Assembly (NCBI GenBank): GCA_000955785.1
Contig: JYOD01000011.1
Location: 22,661-86,660, forward strand
Direction of reading: 5' to 3'
DNA: 64,000 nt
Source of the DNA: Burkholderiaceae bacterium 16
GTDB taxonomy: Bacteria; Pseudomonadota; Gammaproteobacteria; Burkholderiales; Burkholderiaceae
A program made the translations under genes and the position numbers. This document shows positions 1-8,211 of this stretch, piece after piece. Below the pieces are notes generated by a model that did no database searches, was not told the origin of the DNA, and saw only the letters and a list, made by a program, of their open reading frames with translations. Position 1 is the first letter of the stretch. Each line of letters opens with the position of its first letter.

Positions 1-869
1 TGCGCCATCAGGTCCGCGGTGCGCAGCGAGACTTCGCGCAGCAACGCCTGGTAGGGCTGCTTGTCCTCGCGGCATTCCGGCATGAAGCGGTCGATGACGA
101 AGTCCGCGAGCTGGCGCAGCGCGCCGATATCCTCGCGCGCGGCGAAGTGCTCGAAATGGCCGAAGCGGATAAAGGAGGGCGCCAGCCGTGTCACCACGGA
201 GGCGGTCTCGATGGTTTCGCGTCGCACAGGAGCGTCCGAGCCGACGATGCACATGGCGCGGGTGGTGGGCACGCCCAGCGCGAACATGGCTTCCGAGCAC
301 AGGTATTCACGGATCGAGGAGCGCAGCACGGCGCGGCCGTCTGCCATGCGCGAGTAGGGCGTCATGCCGGCGCCCTTGAGCTGGATTTCCCAGGGGCCGC
401 TGGCGGTGCGCGCTTCGGTCAGGCGGATCGCGCGCCCGTCGCCCAACTGGCCGGCCCAGACGCCGAACTGGTGGCCGGAATAGACGCTGGCGAGAGGATC
501 CGCCCACTCGGGCACGTGATTTCCTGCAAAAATTTCGATGAAGCTACGCTGTGTTGCATCATCCGCATTCCAGCCCAGCAGGCCAGCGGCCGCCGGCGAT
601 ACGCTTACCAGCCGTGGGGAGGGTAGCGGCGTCGGGGCAAGCCGGGTAAAGAAGCGTGATCCCAGGTCGGCAAAGCCGGGCACGGTCGTGAACGGCGGGA
701 CGGCCGCGGCCGCGTCCAGTTGGGCGGGGCTGGCGGCTTCAGGCAAGGCGCGGGGGGCGCCGGTTGGCTCGGGAGAGTTCACTGAGGCATCACTGTGGGT
801 GGCTGGGCACTGCAGCGCCAGCTTGTCGAATTTCCCGCAAGTGCGCTTGCAGGCTAGGGAAAACGACAT
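1..869 (-). CDS. selO: Protein adenylyltransferase SelO (YdiU/UPF0061 family), C-terminus cut by window edge
   Basis: SelO transfers AMP from ATP to Ser/Thr/Tyr of target proteins through a pseudokinase fold and is linked to redox stress. About 290 residues are present, read right to left and running off the left edge. Recognisable family segments are [18 protein letters not shown], then [43 protein letters not shown] and [11 protein letters not shown]. The start is uncertain: an in-frame ATG at 869 and another at 884 give a long unconserved leader, while a GTG at 782 gives an N-terminus closer to the usual length. The gene is divergent from the acyl-CoA ligase at 1140. The family call is firm; the start is not. 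Confidence 0.9.
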   Translation of the reverse strand, partial: MSFSLACKRTCGKFDKLALQCPATHSDASVNSPEPTGAPRALPEAASPAQLDAAAAVPPFTTVPGFADLGSRFFTRLAPTPLPSPRLVSVSPAAAGLLGWNADDATQRSFIEIFAGNHVPEWADPLASVYSGHQFGVWAGQLGDGRAIRLTEARTASGPWEIQLKGAGMTPYSRMADGRAVLRSSIREYLCSEAMFALGVPTTRAMCIVGSDAPVRRETIETASVVTRLAPSFIRFGHFEHFAAREDIGALRQLADFVIDRFMPECREDKQPYQALLREVSLRTADLMA

Positions 870-968
870 GTTGAGGTGCAACATGGCAGGCGGTATTGTA
901 CTTCCACGCCGTCGTTCGCATCTCTGACCGCCGTTGCCACCACAATGTTTCCGGTTATCCCTTAAGTC

Positions 969-997
969 CCGTCCCCGACGCACCGCGATGGGGACGG
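969..997. other. Stem-loop in the selO/acyl-CoA ligase divergent intergenic region
   Basis: An 8-bp perfect stem (CCGTCCCC / GGGGACGG) encloses a 13-nt loop between the two divergent genes. No T-run follows on either strand, so a terminator role is weak. It may be a regulatory hairpin or chance in GC-rich DNA. Confidence 0.3.
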
Positions 998-1088
998 AGT
1001 GCAGCAACCCAGCCTTCCGGATATGGCGCTGCACAACGGATTCCCGTTGACGTTTCATCAATGGATGGCAACAATCGGCCAAAAAATA

Positions 1089-1100
1089 GAACGGTTGTTC
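1089..1100. promoter_or_regulatory. Candidate TetR-type operator GAAC-N4-GTTC upstream of the acyl-CoA ligase
   Basis: GAACGGTTGTTC is a 4+4 inverted repeat with a 4-bp centre, ending 39 bp before the ligase start codon, in a locally AT-rich stretch that plausibly holds the promoter. A closely similar perfect palindrome, GAACGATCGTTC, lies at 30952-30963 before another gene. TetR-family repressors of acyl-CoA metabolism often bind such sites. No tetR gene is in the window, so the regulator is unidentified. Confidence 0.4.
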
Positions 1101-1139
1101 GTTTTTCCGACGGATTCAAAAATTACAGGAGACTATTCC

Positions 1140-2765
1140 ATGGCATTGATGGGTCAAATGATGAGCGAACCCCTGCTCATTTCCTCCATCATCAAGCACG
1201 CCGCACGCCATTATGGCGGCACGGAAATCGTCTCGCGACGGACCGAAGGCGATCTGCACCGCTATACCTACCGCGACTGCGAGCTGCGTGCCCGCAAACT
1301 GGCCCAGGCCATCGCCGCGCTGGGCGTGCAGTCGGGCGACCGTGTCGGCACGCTGGCCTGGAATGGCTATCGCCACCTGGAGATCTACTACGCGGTGTCG
1401 GGTTCGGGGGCGGTATGCCATACCGTCAACCCGCGCCTGTTCCCTGAGCAGGTCGCCTACATCATCAATCACGCCGAGGACCAGTACGTCTTCTTCGATG
1501 CCACCTTCCTGCCGCTGGTGGAAGGCGTGGCGGCGCATTGCCCGGGCGTGAAGGGCTGGGTGATGATGAGCGACCGCGCGCACATGCCGGCCGATCCCAA
1601 GGTGCCGCTGCTGTGCTACGAAGACCTGATCGACGTGCAGGACGGCAACTACGCCTGGCCGCAGTTCGACGAGAACACCGCGTCCAGCCTGTGCTACACC
1701 TCCGGCACCACCGGCAACCCCAAGGGCGCGCTGTATTCGCACCGTTCCACCGTGCTGCATTCCTACGCATCCGCGCTGCCGGATGCGCTGGGGTGCTCGG
1801 CGCGCGATGTGATCCTGCCCGTGGTGCCGATGTTCCACGTCAACGCGTGGGGCCTGCCGTATTCGGTGCCGCTGGTCGGGGCCAAGCTGGTGCTGCCGGG
1901 CGCCAAGCTCGACGGCGCCTCGCTCTACGAGTTGTTCGAGCAGGAGAAGGTGACCTTCTCGGCCGGCGTGCCCACGGTATGGCTGGGCTTGCTGCAGTAC
2001 GTGCAGGCCAACAATCTCAAGTTTTCCACGTTCCATCGCACCGTGATTGGCGGCTCGGCGGCGCCGCCGGCCATGATCCGCACGCTCAAGGAACTGGGCG
2101 TGGAAACCATCCACGCCTGGGGCATGACCGAGATGTCGCCGCTGGGCACGTCGTGCAGCCTGCTGGCGCGCCACGACGGCCTGCCGGAAGACGAGCGGCA
2201 GAAGATCCAGGAAAAGCAGGGCCGCGTGATCTACGGCGTGGACATGAAGATCGTCGACGGCGACGGCAACGAACTGCCCTGGGACGGCAAGGCCTTCGGC
2301 GACCTGCACGTGCGCGGTCCCTGGGTGATCGAGCATTACTACCGCAACAATGCCTCGCCGCTGGTGGATGGCTGGTTCCCCACGGGCGACGTGGCCACCA
2401 TCGATCCCGACGGCTATATGCAGATCACCGACCGCAGCAAGGACGTGATCAAGTCCGGCGGCGAGTGGATCTCCTCGATCGATATCGAGAACGTGGCAGC
2501 CGCCCATCCCGCGGTGCATATGGCAGCCTGTATCTCCTGCTATCACCCCAAATGGGATGAGCGGCCGCTGCTAGTTGTGATGAAGCGGCCCGGTGCCGAG
2601 GTGACGCGCGAGGAGTTGCTCAAATACTTCGAAGGCAAGGTCGCCAAATGGTGGATCCCCGACGATGTGGCTTTTGTTACCGAGATTCCGCTGACCGCCA
2701 CCGGCAAGATGCAGAAACTCAAGCTGCGCGAGCAATTCAAGGACTACCGCCTGCCGGCGGCCTGA
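1140..2765 (+). CDS. AMP-dependent acyl-CoA ligase (long-chain fatty-acid/aryl-CoA synthetase family)
   Basis: This 541-aa ANL-superfamily enzyme activates a carboxylate with ATP to an acyl-AMP, then forms the CoA thioester. Motifs in order are the P-loop [11 protein letters not shown] (about residue 185), [11 protein letters not shown] (about 325), the hinge segment [15 protein letters not shown] (about 430) and the C-terminal lysine region [11 protein letters not shown] (about 520). The start at 1140 is preceded by an AGGAGA ribosome site; a longer reading frame upstream lacks one. The gene leads a cluster with a Liv-type ABC transporter, so it probably activates the imported acid. Related enzymes act on medium- or long-chain fatty acids or methylthiopropionate; the substrate cannot be read from sequence. 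Confidence 0.88.
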   Translation: MALMGQMMSEPLLISSIIKHAARHYGGTEIVSRRTEGDLHRYTYRDCELRARKLAQAIAALGVQSGDRVGTLAWNGYRHLEIYYAVSGSGAVCHTVNPRLFPEQVAYIINHAEDQYVFFDATFLPLVEGVAAHCPGVKGWVMMSDRAHMPADPKVPLLCYEDLIDVQDGNYAWPQFDENTASSLCYTSGTTGNPKGALYSHRSTVLHSYASALPDALGCSARDVILPVVPMFHVNAWGLPYSVPLVGAKLVLPGAKLDGASLYELFEQEKVTFSAGVPTVWLGLLQYVQANNLKFSTFHRTVIGGSAAPPAMIRTLKELGVETIHAWGMTEMSPLGTSCSLLARHDGLPEDERQKIQEKQGRVIYGVDMKIVDGDGNELPWDGKAFGDLHVRGPWVIEHYYRNNASPLVDGWFPTGDVATIDPDGYMQITDRSKDVIKSGGEWISSIDIENVAAAHPAVHMAACISCYHPKWDERPLLVVMKRPGAEVTREELLKYFEGKVAKWWIPDDVAFVTEIPLTATGKMQKLKLREQFKDYRLPAA

Positions 2766-2801
2766 CCCCAAGCCAAGGCGGCCACAGAGCCGCCAATCCT
2801 T

Positions 2802-2819
2802 GCCGGCCATACGGCCGGC
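2802..2819. other. Intercistronic hairpin between acyl-CoA ligase and livK
   Basis: A perfect 7-bp stem (GCCGGCC / GGCCGGC) with a 4-nt loop lies 37 bp after the ligase stop codon. There is no T-run. It may limit read-through or protect a processed mRNA end in the ligase-transporter transcript. Confidence 0.35.
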
Positions 2820-2914
2820 GCCTGCACGAAGGTTCCAGGCGCGCCGAGGTTTCGGGAGAGGGCGCCGCCGCGAACCGGGAATTACAGCCAACAATAAAAC
2901 CGAAGGAGACAAGC

Positions 2915-4153
2915 ATGATCAGATTGCGTCCGCTCGTGGCCGCCACGGCCATTTTCGCGGCAATGGGTTCCGGGGTCGCGGCTGCCGATACGGTGAAGAT
3001 CGCCTTTATCGATCCGCTGTCCGGCCTGATGGCGCCGGTGGGCCAGAACCAGCTCAAGAGCTGGCAGTTCGTCGCGGACATCGCCAACCAGAAAAACTGG
3101 GGTGGCGGGCACAAGTTTGAAGTGGTTGGCTTCGACAACAAGCTCTCGCCGCAGGAAAGCCTGACCATCCTCAAGCAGGCGGTGGACCAGGGTATCCGCT
3201 ATATCGTGCAGGGCAACGGCTCCTCGGTGGGCCTGGCGCTGGAAGACGCAGTGGCCAAGCACAATGAGCGCAATCCGGGCAAGGAGATCGTCTACCTGAA
3301 CTACGCGGCGGTGGACCCGGACATGACCAATGGCAAGTGCAACTACTGGCATTTCCGGCTCGACGCCAACTCCGACATGAAGATGGAGGCGCTGACCACC
3401 TTCCTGGCCAAGGATCCCAACGTCAAAAAGGTCTACCTGATCAATCAGAACTACTCCTTCGGCCACCAGGTGGCGCGCGCCGCCAAGGAATACCTGAAGC
3501 GCAAGCGTCCGGACATCCAGATCGTCGGCGACGACCTGCACCCGCTGGCCCAGGTCAAGGACTTTGCCCCGTACGCGGCCAAGATCAAGGCCTCCGGCGC
3601 CGACACCGTGATCACCGGCAACTGGGGCAGCGACCTGGCCCTGCTGATCAAGGCCGGCAAGGACGCGGGCCTGACCACCAACTACTACACCTACTACGGC
3701 GCCACCACCGGCGTGCCGACCGCCATGGGGCCGACGGAAGCCGGACGTGTCAAGTACGTCGGCTACTACAACCCCAACAACAAGGGCTTCAAGGGCGGCG
3801 ATGTCATCGAAGGCTTCAAGAAGAAGTACAACGACGACTTCTACGTGATGGCCGCCTACACCGGCATCGCCATGCTGGGCAAGGCGTTCACGGACGCCAA
3901 GTCGACCGATCCGGTCAAGGTGGCCAGGGCGCTCGAAGGGATGAAGGCCGACAGCCTGAACGGTACGGTGGAGATGCGGGGTTCGGACCACCAGGCCCAG
4001 CAGTCGCTGGTGGTGGCTACCTGGACCAAGGTCGACGGCAAGGAGATCAAGTTCGACCAGGAAAACACCGGCTTTGGCTGGAAGACCGATGCGCTGATGG
4101 ACCAGTATGTGGCAGCGCAGCCGACTTCCTGCCAGATGAAGCGCCCGGGCTAA
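2915..4153 (+). CDS. Liv-type ABC transporter periplasmic substrate-binding protein
   Basis: This 412-aa periplasmic binding protein belongs to the HAAT (LivJ/LivK-like) family. Residues 1-23 form a signal peptide ending around GVAAA-D. The mature protein opens with VKIAFIDPLSGLMAPVG, the usual first beta strand and ligand loop of type I periplasmic binding proteins. A ribosome site (GAAGGAGAC) lies just before the ATG at 2915. The gene sits between an acyl-CoA ligase and the permease genes, with a strong hairpin after it. HAAT proteins bind amino acids, amides or aromatic and aliphatic acids. The ligase neighbour favours an organic acid, which is an inference. Confidence 0.9.
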   Translation: MIRLRPLVAATAIFAAMGSGVAAADTVKIAFIDPLSGLMAPVGQNQLKSWQFVADIANQKNWGGGHKFEVVGFDNKLSPQESLTILKQAVDQGIRYIVQGNGSSVGLALEDAVAKHNERNPGKEIVYLNYAAVDPDMTNGKCNYWHFRLDANSDMKMEALTTFLAKDPNVKKVYLINQNYSFGHQVARAAKEYLKRKRPDIQIVGDDLHPLAQVKDFAPYAAKIKASGADTVITGNWGSDLALLIKAGKDAGLTTNYYTYYGATTGVPTAMGPTEAGRVKYVGYYNPNNKGFKGGDVIEGFKKKYNDDFYVMAAYTGIAMLGKAFTDAKSTDPVKVARALEGMKADSLNGTVEMRGSDHQAQQSLVVATWTKVDGKEIKFDQENTGFGWKTDALMDQYVAAQPTSCQMKRPG

Positions 4154-4218
4154 GCCTGCGCTTGGCGGGCGGCGCGGCCAGGTCCGGCGCGCCGGCCCGA
4201 TCCTGCATACTTCGGTCG

Positions 4219-4246
4219 GCCCGGGGCGACGCCTGTCGCCCCGGGC
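4219..4246. other. Strong intercistronic hairpin between substrate-binding protein and livH
   Basis: A perfect 12-bp, GC-rich stem (GCCCGGGGCGAC / GTCGCCCCGGGC) carries a 4-nt loop, 66 bp after the binding-protein stop and 85 bp before livH. No T-tract follows. Hairpins here commonly let the binding protein be made in excess over the membrane subunits, by partial termination or by protecting the upstream mRNA 3' end. That role is inferred from position. Confidence 0.55.
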
Positions 4247-4331
4247 GGGTGACGCGCACCCGCGTGCATCCGTTTCCAGACCGGCCAGCGGCAGCCTGCA
4301 GGCTGACCGGTGCCAGATTGAAGGATATGTT

Positions 4332-5279
4332 GTGGAATTCTTCGTCATCTCTCTATTGAACGGCGTCAGCTACGGGCTGCTGCTGTTCATGCTCTCTTCC
4401 GGGCTTACGCTGATCTTCAGCATGATGGGCGTGCTGAACTTCGCGCACGCCAGCTTCTACATGCTGGGCGCCTATTTCGCCTACACCATCGCCAGCAAGA
4501 TCGGCTTCTGGCCCGCGCTGATCTTCGCGCCGCTGCTGGTGGCCGGCGCCGGGGCGCTGGTGGAGCGTTTCGGGCTGCGTGCCGTGCACAAATACGGACA
4601 CGTGGCCGAGCTGCTGTTCACCTTCGGCCTGGCCTACCTGATCGAGGAAGGGGTCAAGCTGGTATGGGGCCTTGCCGCCGTGCCTTACCGCATTCCGGCC
4701 GAACTGGATGGCCCGCTGTTTACCGTATTCACCTCCTCCTTCCCCAAATACCGCGCCTTCATGATGCTGGTGTCGCTGGCCATGCTGGTGGCGATCTACC
4801 TGGTGCTCACCCGCACCCGCATCGGGATGGTGATCCAGGCCGCGCTGACCCATCCCGGGATGGTCGAGGCGCTTGGCCACAATGTGCCGCGCGTGTTCAT
4901 GATGGTGTTTGGCGGCGGCGCCGCGCTGGCGGGGCTGGCAGGCGTGATCGGGGGCAATGCCTTCATCACCGAGCCGTCGATGGCGGCGGCCGTGGGGTCG
5001 ATCGTCTTCGTGGTGGCGGTGGTGGGCGGCATGGGGTCACTGGTGGGGGCGTTCATTGCCTCGCTGCTGATCGGCGTGCTGCAAACCTTCGCCGTCACGC
5101 TCGATGCCTCGCTGGCAGGCTTGCTGGGCTCGATCGGCCTGCAGATTACCGACAGCACGCCGCTGTCTTCGCTATGGAAGCTCACGGTGGCGCAGGTGGC
5201 CCCGGTTCTGCCGTATTTGTTGCTGGTGGTGATGCTGATTTTCCGCCCGCGTGGTTTGATGGGTACCAGGGAGGGCTGA
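4332..5279 (+). CDS. livH: Liv-type ABC transporter permease (LivH family)
   Basis: This 315-aa inner-membrane permease is one of two that form the HAAT channel. Several hydrophobic segments are evident, beginning FFVISLLNGVSYGLLLFML. The LivH hallmark NFAHASFYMLGAY is at about residues 37-49, and glycine-rich segments GGGAALAGLAGVIGG and VVGGMGSLVGAF follow. It ends IFRPRGLMG, typical of the family. The start is a GTG at 4332 with an AAGGA ribosome site; no ATG fits as well. The livM start follows 4 bp after the stop. Confidence 0.92.
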   Translation: MEFFVISLLNGVSYGLLLFMLSSGLTLIFSMMGVLNFAHASFYMLGAYFAYTIASKIGFWPALIFAPLLVAGAGALVERFGLRAVHKYGHVAELLFTFGLAYLIEEGVKLVWGLAAVPYRIPAELDGPLFTVFTSSFPKYRAFMMLVSLAMLVAIYLVLTRTRIGMVIQAALTHPGMVEALGHNVPRVFMMVFGGGAALAGLAGVIGGNAFITEPSMAAAVGSIVFVVAVVGGMGSLVGAFIASLLIGVLQTFAVTLDASLAGLLGSIGLQITDSTPLSSLWKLTVAQVAPVLPYLLLVVMLIFRPRGLMGTREG

Positions 5280-5283
5280 CAGC

Positions 5284-6597
5284 ATGGAGACGACAATGCA
5301 ACAACGCCGCGAGGCGGTCGTGACCGGCCGCACCATGCGCTACCGCCCGCTGAACCTGGCGCGCTGGATCATCTGGGGCCTGACTGCGTTCCTGATGCTG
5401 GTGATGCCGCTGTTTTTCTCCGGCGGCTTCGCCATCACGCTGATGTCGCAGATGGGCATCATGATTATTTTCGCGCTGTCCTACAACATGCTGCTCGGGC
5501 AGACCGGCATGCTGTCGTTCGGCCATGCGGTCTATGCGGGCCTGGGCGCATTTATTGCCATCCATGTGCTCAACATGGTGGGCGCGGGCAAGGTGTGGCT
5601 GCCGGTGTCGCTGCTGCCGGTGGTGGGCGGCCTGGCCGGCGCCTTCTTCGGCGTGCTGTTTGGCTACGTCACCACCAAGAAATCCGGCACCACCTTCGCC
5701 ATGATCACCATGGGCATCGGCGAGATGGTGTTCGCCAGTTCGCTGATGTTCCCCGATTTCTTCGGCGGCGAAGGCGGCATTTCCACCAACCGCATGGTGG
5801 GCGATCCGTTGTTCGGCATCACCTACGGGCCGGGACGGCAGGTGTACTACCTGATCGCGGTGTGGTGCCTGCTGTCGATGGTGGCGATGTACGCCTGGAC
5901 GCAGACACCGCTTGGCCGCATCGCCAACGCGGTGCGAGACAACCCGGAGCGGGTCGAGTTCATCGGCTATAACACCCAGCGCGTGCGCTACCTGGTGCTG
6001 ATCCTGTCTGCCTTCTTCGCCGGTATTTCGGGCGCGCTGTCGGCCATTAACTTCGAGATCGTGTCGGCGGAAAACGTCAGCGCGGTACGCTCGGGCGGGG
6101 TGCTGCTGGCGGCCTTTATCGGTGGCGCGGGCGTCTTCTTCGGGCCGGTGATCGGCGCCGTGGTGTTCATCCTCTTCGCGGTGGCGCTGTCGGACCTGAC
6201 CAAGGCCTGGCTGCTGTACCTGGGCCTTTTCTTCGTGCTGATGGTCATGTTCGTGCCGGGCGGTATCGCCAGCGTGCTGATGATGCAGGTGCCGCTGCTC
6301 GCGCGCGGCAAGCTGCGCCGCATGCTGCCGGATTATGGCCGCGCCGCGGCCGCCGGGCTGGTGCTGCTGGCCGCGGTGATCCTTACCGTGGAACTGGTCT
6401 ACAAAGTGCAGGTGGATAGCGCCAATGGCACCGCGATGTCGCTGTTCCGTATCGGCTTCGACGCCGGCACCGTCACGCCGTGGCTGGTGGCGGCCGCATT
6501 GTGGGTGGCCGGCTTGCTGGCCTGCCGCGCCGCGCGGACGCGGGTGAGCGCCACCTGGGACAAGGTACAAGCCGAAATGGCGGGAGGTACGGCATGA
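5284..6597 (+). CDS. livM: Liv-type ABC transporter permease (LivM family)
   Basis: This 437-aa second permease subunit carries the LivM signature YNMLLGQTGMLSFGHA (about residues 62-77) and the cytoplasmic-loop stretch TPLGRIANAVRDNPERVEFIG that docks on the ATPases. It is longer than LivM proteins of about 330-360 residues because of a C-terminal part, about residues 345-437, with two further hydrophobic segments. Its stop overlaps the livG start (ATGA), so the two are probably translationally coupled. Confidence 0.92.
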   Translation: METTMQQRREAVVTGRTMRYRPLNLARWIIWGLTAFLMLVMPLFFSGGFAITLMSQMGIMIIFALSYNMLLGQTGMLSFGHAVYAGLGAFIAIHVLNMVGAGKVWLPVSLLPVVGGLAGAFFGVLFGYVTTKKSGTTFAMITMGIGEMVFASSLMFPDFFGGEGGISTNRMVGDPLFGITYGPGRQVYYLIAVWCLLSMVAMYAWTQTPLGRIANAVRDNPERVEFIGYNTQRVRYLVLILSAFFAGISGALSAINFEIVSAENVSAVRSGGVLLAAFIGGAGVFFGPVIGAVVFILFAVALSDLTKAWLLYLGLFFVLMVMFVPGGIASVLMMQVPLLARGKLRRMLPDYGRAAAAGLVLLAAVILTVELVYKVQVDSANGTAMSLFRIGFDAGTVTPWLVAAALWVAGLLACRAARTRVSATWDKVQAEMAGGTA

Positions 6598-7367
6598 GCG
6601 CCGCGCTGGAATTGAACGATGTGCGCAAGAAGTTCGGCCAGACCGAAATCATCCGGGGTGTCAACCTGACCATCCCCAAGGGGGAGCGCCATGCGTTAAT
6701 CGGCCCCAATGGGGCCGGCAAGTCGACCACTTTCAACCTGATCTCCGGCCGTTTCGCGCCCAGTTCGGGCACGGTCAGGCTCAACGGGCAGGAGATCGGC
6801 GGGCTGCAACCCTTCGTGATCAATCGCATGGGGCTGTCGCGCAGCTTCCAGATCACCAATATCTTTCACCGGCTGTCGGTGTTCGAGAACCTGCGCTGCG
6901 CGGTGCTCTGGTCGCTGGGCTACAAGTACTCGTTCTGGCATCGCCTGTCGGAGTTGCGCGATGCGCGCGAGCGCGCCGAGGAAGTGCTGGAGCTGATCGG
7001 CCTGCATCACCGCCGCAATACCCAGGCCAGCCTGCTCACCTATGCCGAGCAGCGCGCGCTGGAGATCGGCATCACCATCGCCGGCGGCGCGGAAGTGATC
7101 CTGCTGGACGAACCCACCGCGGGCATGAGCCGTTCGGAGTCCGACCACGCGGTGGAGTTGATCCGCCGTGTCACCGTGGGCAAGACGCTGGTGATGGTGG
7201 AGCACGATATGAGCGTGGTGTTCGGCCTGGCCGACCGCATCTCCGTGCTGGTCTACGGCGAAGTCATCGCCACCGACACCCCCGAGGCCATCCGCGCCAA
7301 CCGCAAGGTCAAGGAAGCCTACCTGGGTACCACCCTCGACGAACCCGCCACCGAAGGAGCGCACTGA
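6594..7367 (+). CDS. livG: Liv-type ABC transporter ATP-binding protein (LivG family)
   Basis: This 257-aa ATPase pairs with LivF. It has Walker A GPNGAGKST (about residue 38), Walker B VILLDEPTAGMS (about 165) and the H-loop MVEHDMSVV. The signature region reads LTYAEQRALEIG in place of the LSGGQ of most ABC ATPases or the AYGQQRRLEI of E. coli LivG, so this belongs to a LivG subgroup. The start at 6594 overlaps the livM stop, and a longer in-frame extension inside livM is unnecessary. The stop overlaps the livF start (TGATG). Confidence 0.92.
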   Translation: MSAALELNDVRKKFGQTEIIRGVNLTIPKGERHALIGPNGAGKSTTFNLISGRFAPSSGTVRLNGQEIGGLQPFVINRMGLSRSFQITNIFHRLSVFENLRCAVLWSLGYKYSFWHRLSELRDARERAEEVLELIGLHHRRNTQASLLTYAEQRALEIGITIAGGAEVILLDEPTAGMSRSESDHAVELIRRVTVGKTLVMVEHDMSVVFGLADRISVLVYGEVIATDTPEAIRANRKVKEAYLGTTLDEPATEGAH

Positions 7368-8080
7368 TGGGCAAGCGCATGCTGGACGTGCAGGGACTGC
7401 ACGCCTACTACGGCAAGAGCCATATCCTCCACGGGGTCGATGCGCATATCGACGAAGGCGAAATCGTCGCGCTGCTGGGCCGCAACGGGGTGGGACGCTC
7501 GACCATGGCCAAGGCCATCCTCGGCATGGTCAAGGCGGAGGGTTCGGTGCGCTTTCGCGACGAGGAGATCCTCGGGCGGCGCACTTTCGAGATCGCCCAC
7601 CTCGGCATCGGCTATGTGCCGGAAAACCGCGATATCTTCCCCACGCTGACGGTGCGCCAGAACCTGCTGCTGGGCGAAAAGCGCAATCCGCGCCAGTCCA
7701 AGCCCCGCTGGACGGTGCAGGACATGTACAACATGTTCCCGCGCCTGAAGGAACGAGAGAACACGGCCGCCGGCGTGCTCTCCGGCGGCGAGCAGCAGAT
7801 GCTCACGCTTTGCCGCACGCTGATGGGCGACCCCGATCTGGTGCTGATCGACGAGCCCACCGAAGGGCTGGCCCCGATGATCGTCACGCTGGTGGGCGAC
7901 TACCTGAAGGTGCTGAAGGAGCGTGGCGTGTCGGTGCTGCTGATCGAGCAGAAGCTGGCCATCGCGCTGGATATTTCCCAGCGGGTCTACGTGATGGGGC
8001 ACGGGCACATCGTGTTCGAAGGCTCGCCGCAGGATCTCAAGGCGAATTCGGCCATTCGCAAGGAATGGCTGGAGGTGTAG
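7367..8080 (+). CDS. livF: Liv-type ABC transporter ATP-binding protein (LivF family) with Arg in Walker A
   Basis: This 237-aa second ATPase of the HAAT complex has signature LSGGEQQML and Walker B LVLIDEPTEGLAP, both intact. The Walker A motif reads GRNGVGRST, with Arg (codon CGC) where the phosphate-binding Lys is expected. The H-loop position is Gln (LLIEQKL), as is common in LivF. In a heterodimeric ATPase one impaired site can be tolerated, so LivG may provide most of the catalysis. I recall similar Arg variants in proteobacterial LivF relatives but cannot check their frequency here. It is the last gene before a terminator. Confidence 0.92.
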   Translation: MGKRMLDVQGLHAYYGKSHILHGVDAHIDEGEIVALLGRNGVGRSTMAKAILGMVKAEGSVRFRDEEILGRRTFEIAHLGIGYVPENRDIFPTLTVRQNLLLGEKRNPRQSKPRWTVQDMYNMFPRLKERENTAAGVLSGGEQQMLTLCRTLMGDPDLVLIDEPTEGLAPMIVTLVGDYLKVLKERGVSVLLIEQKLAIALDISQRVYVMGHGHIVFEGSPQDLKANSAIRKEWLEV

Positions 8081-8118
8081 GGCGGTTGGTGCCCGGTGTC
8101 CGATATAACGCCGGACAT

Positions 8119-8154
8119 TGGTAAAACAGCCAGCATGCGCTGGCTGTTTTACCA
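8119..8154. terminator. Bidirectional rho-independent terminator between livF and the convergent phytase-like gene
   Basis: A perfect inverted repeat has 15-bp arms around a 6-nt centre, from TGGTAAAACAGCCAG to CTGGCTGTTTTACCA. The arms end in A4 and T4 runs on opposite sides, so it can terminate transcription from both directions. It lies between convergent genes, 38 bp after livF. Confidence 0.85.
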
Positions 8155-8211
8155 TTTGGCGATCGTTCGCTTCGCCATCGGCTGGAAGCAACGGCGCCAC
8201 CTCGCCGACGC

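Noticed and set aside
538..927. Plus-strand open frame of 129 codons opposite selO
   Set aside because: Antisense to the clear SelO frame, no features.
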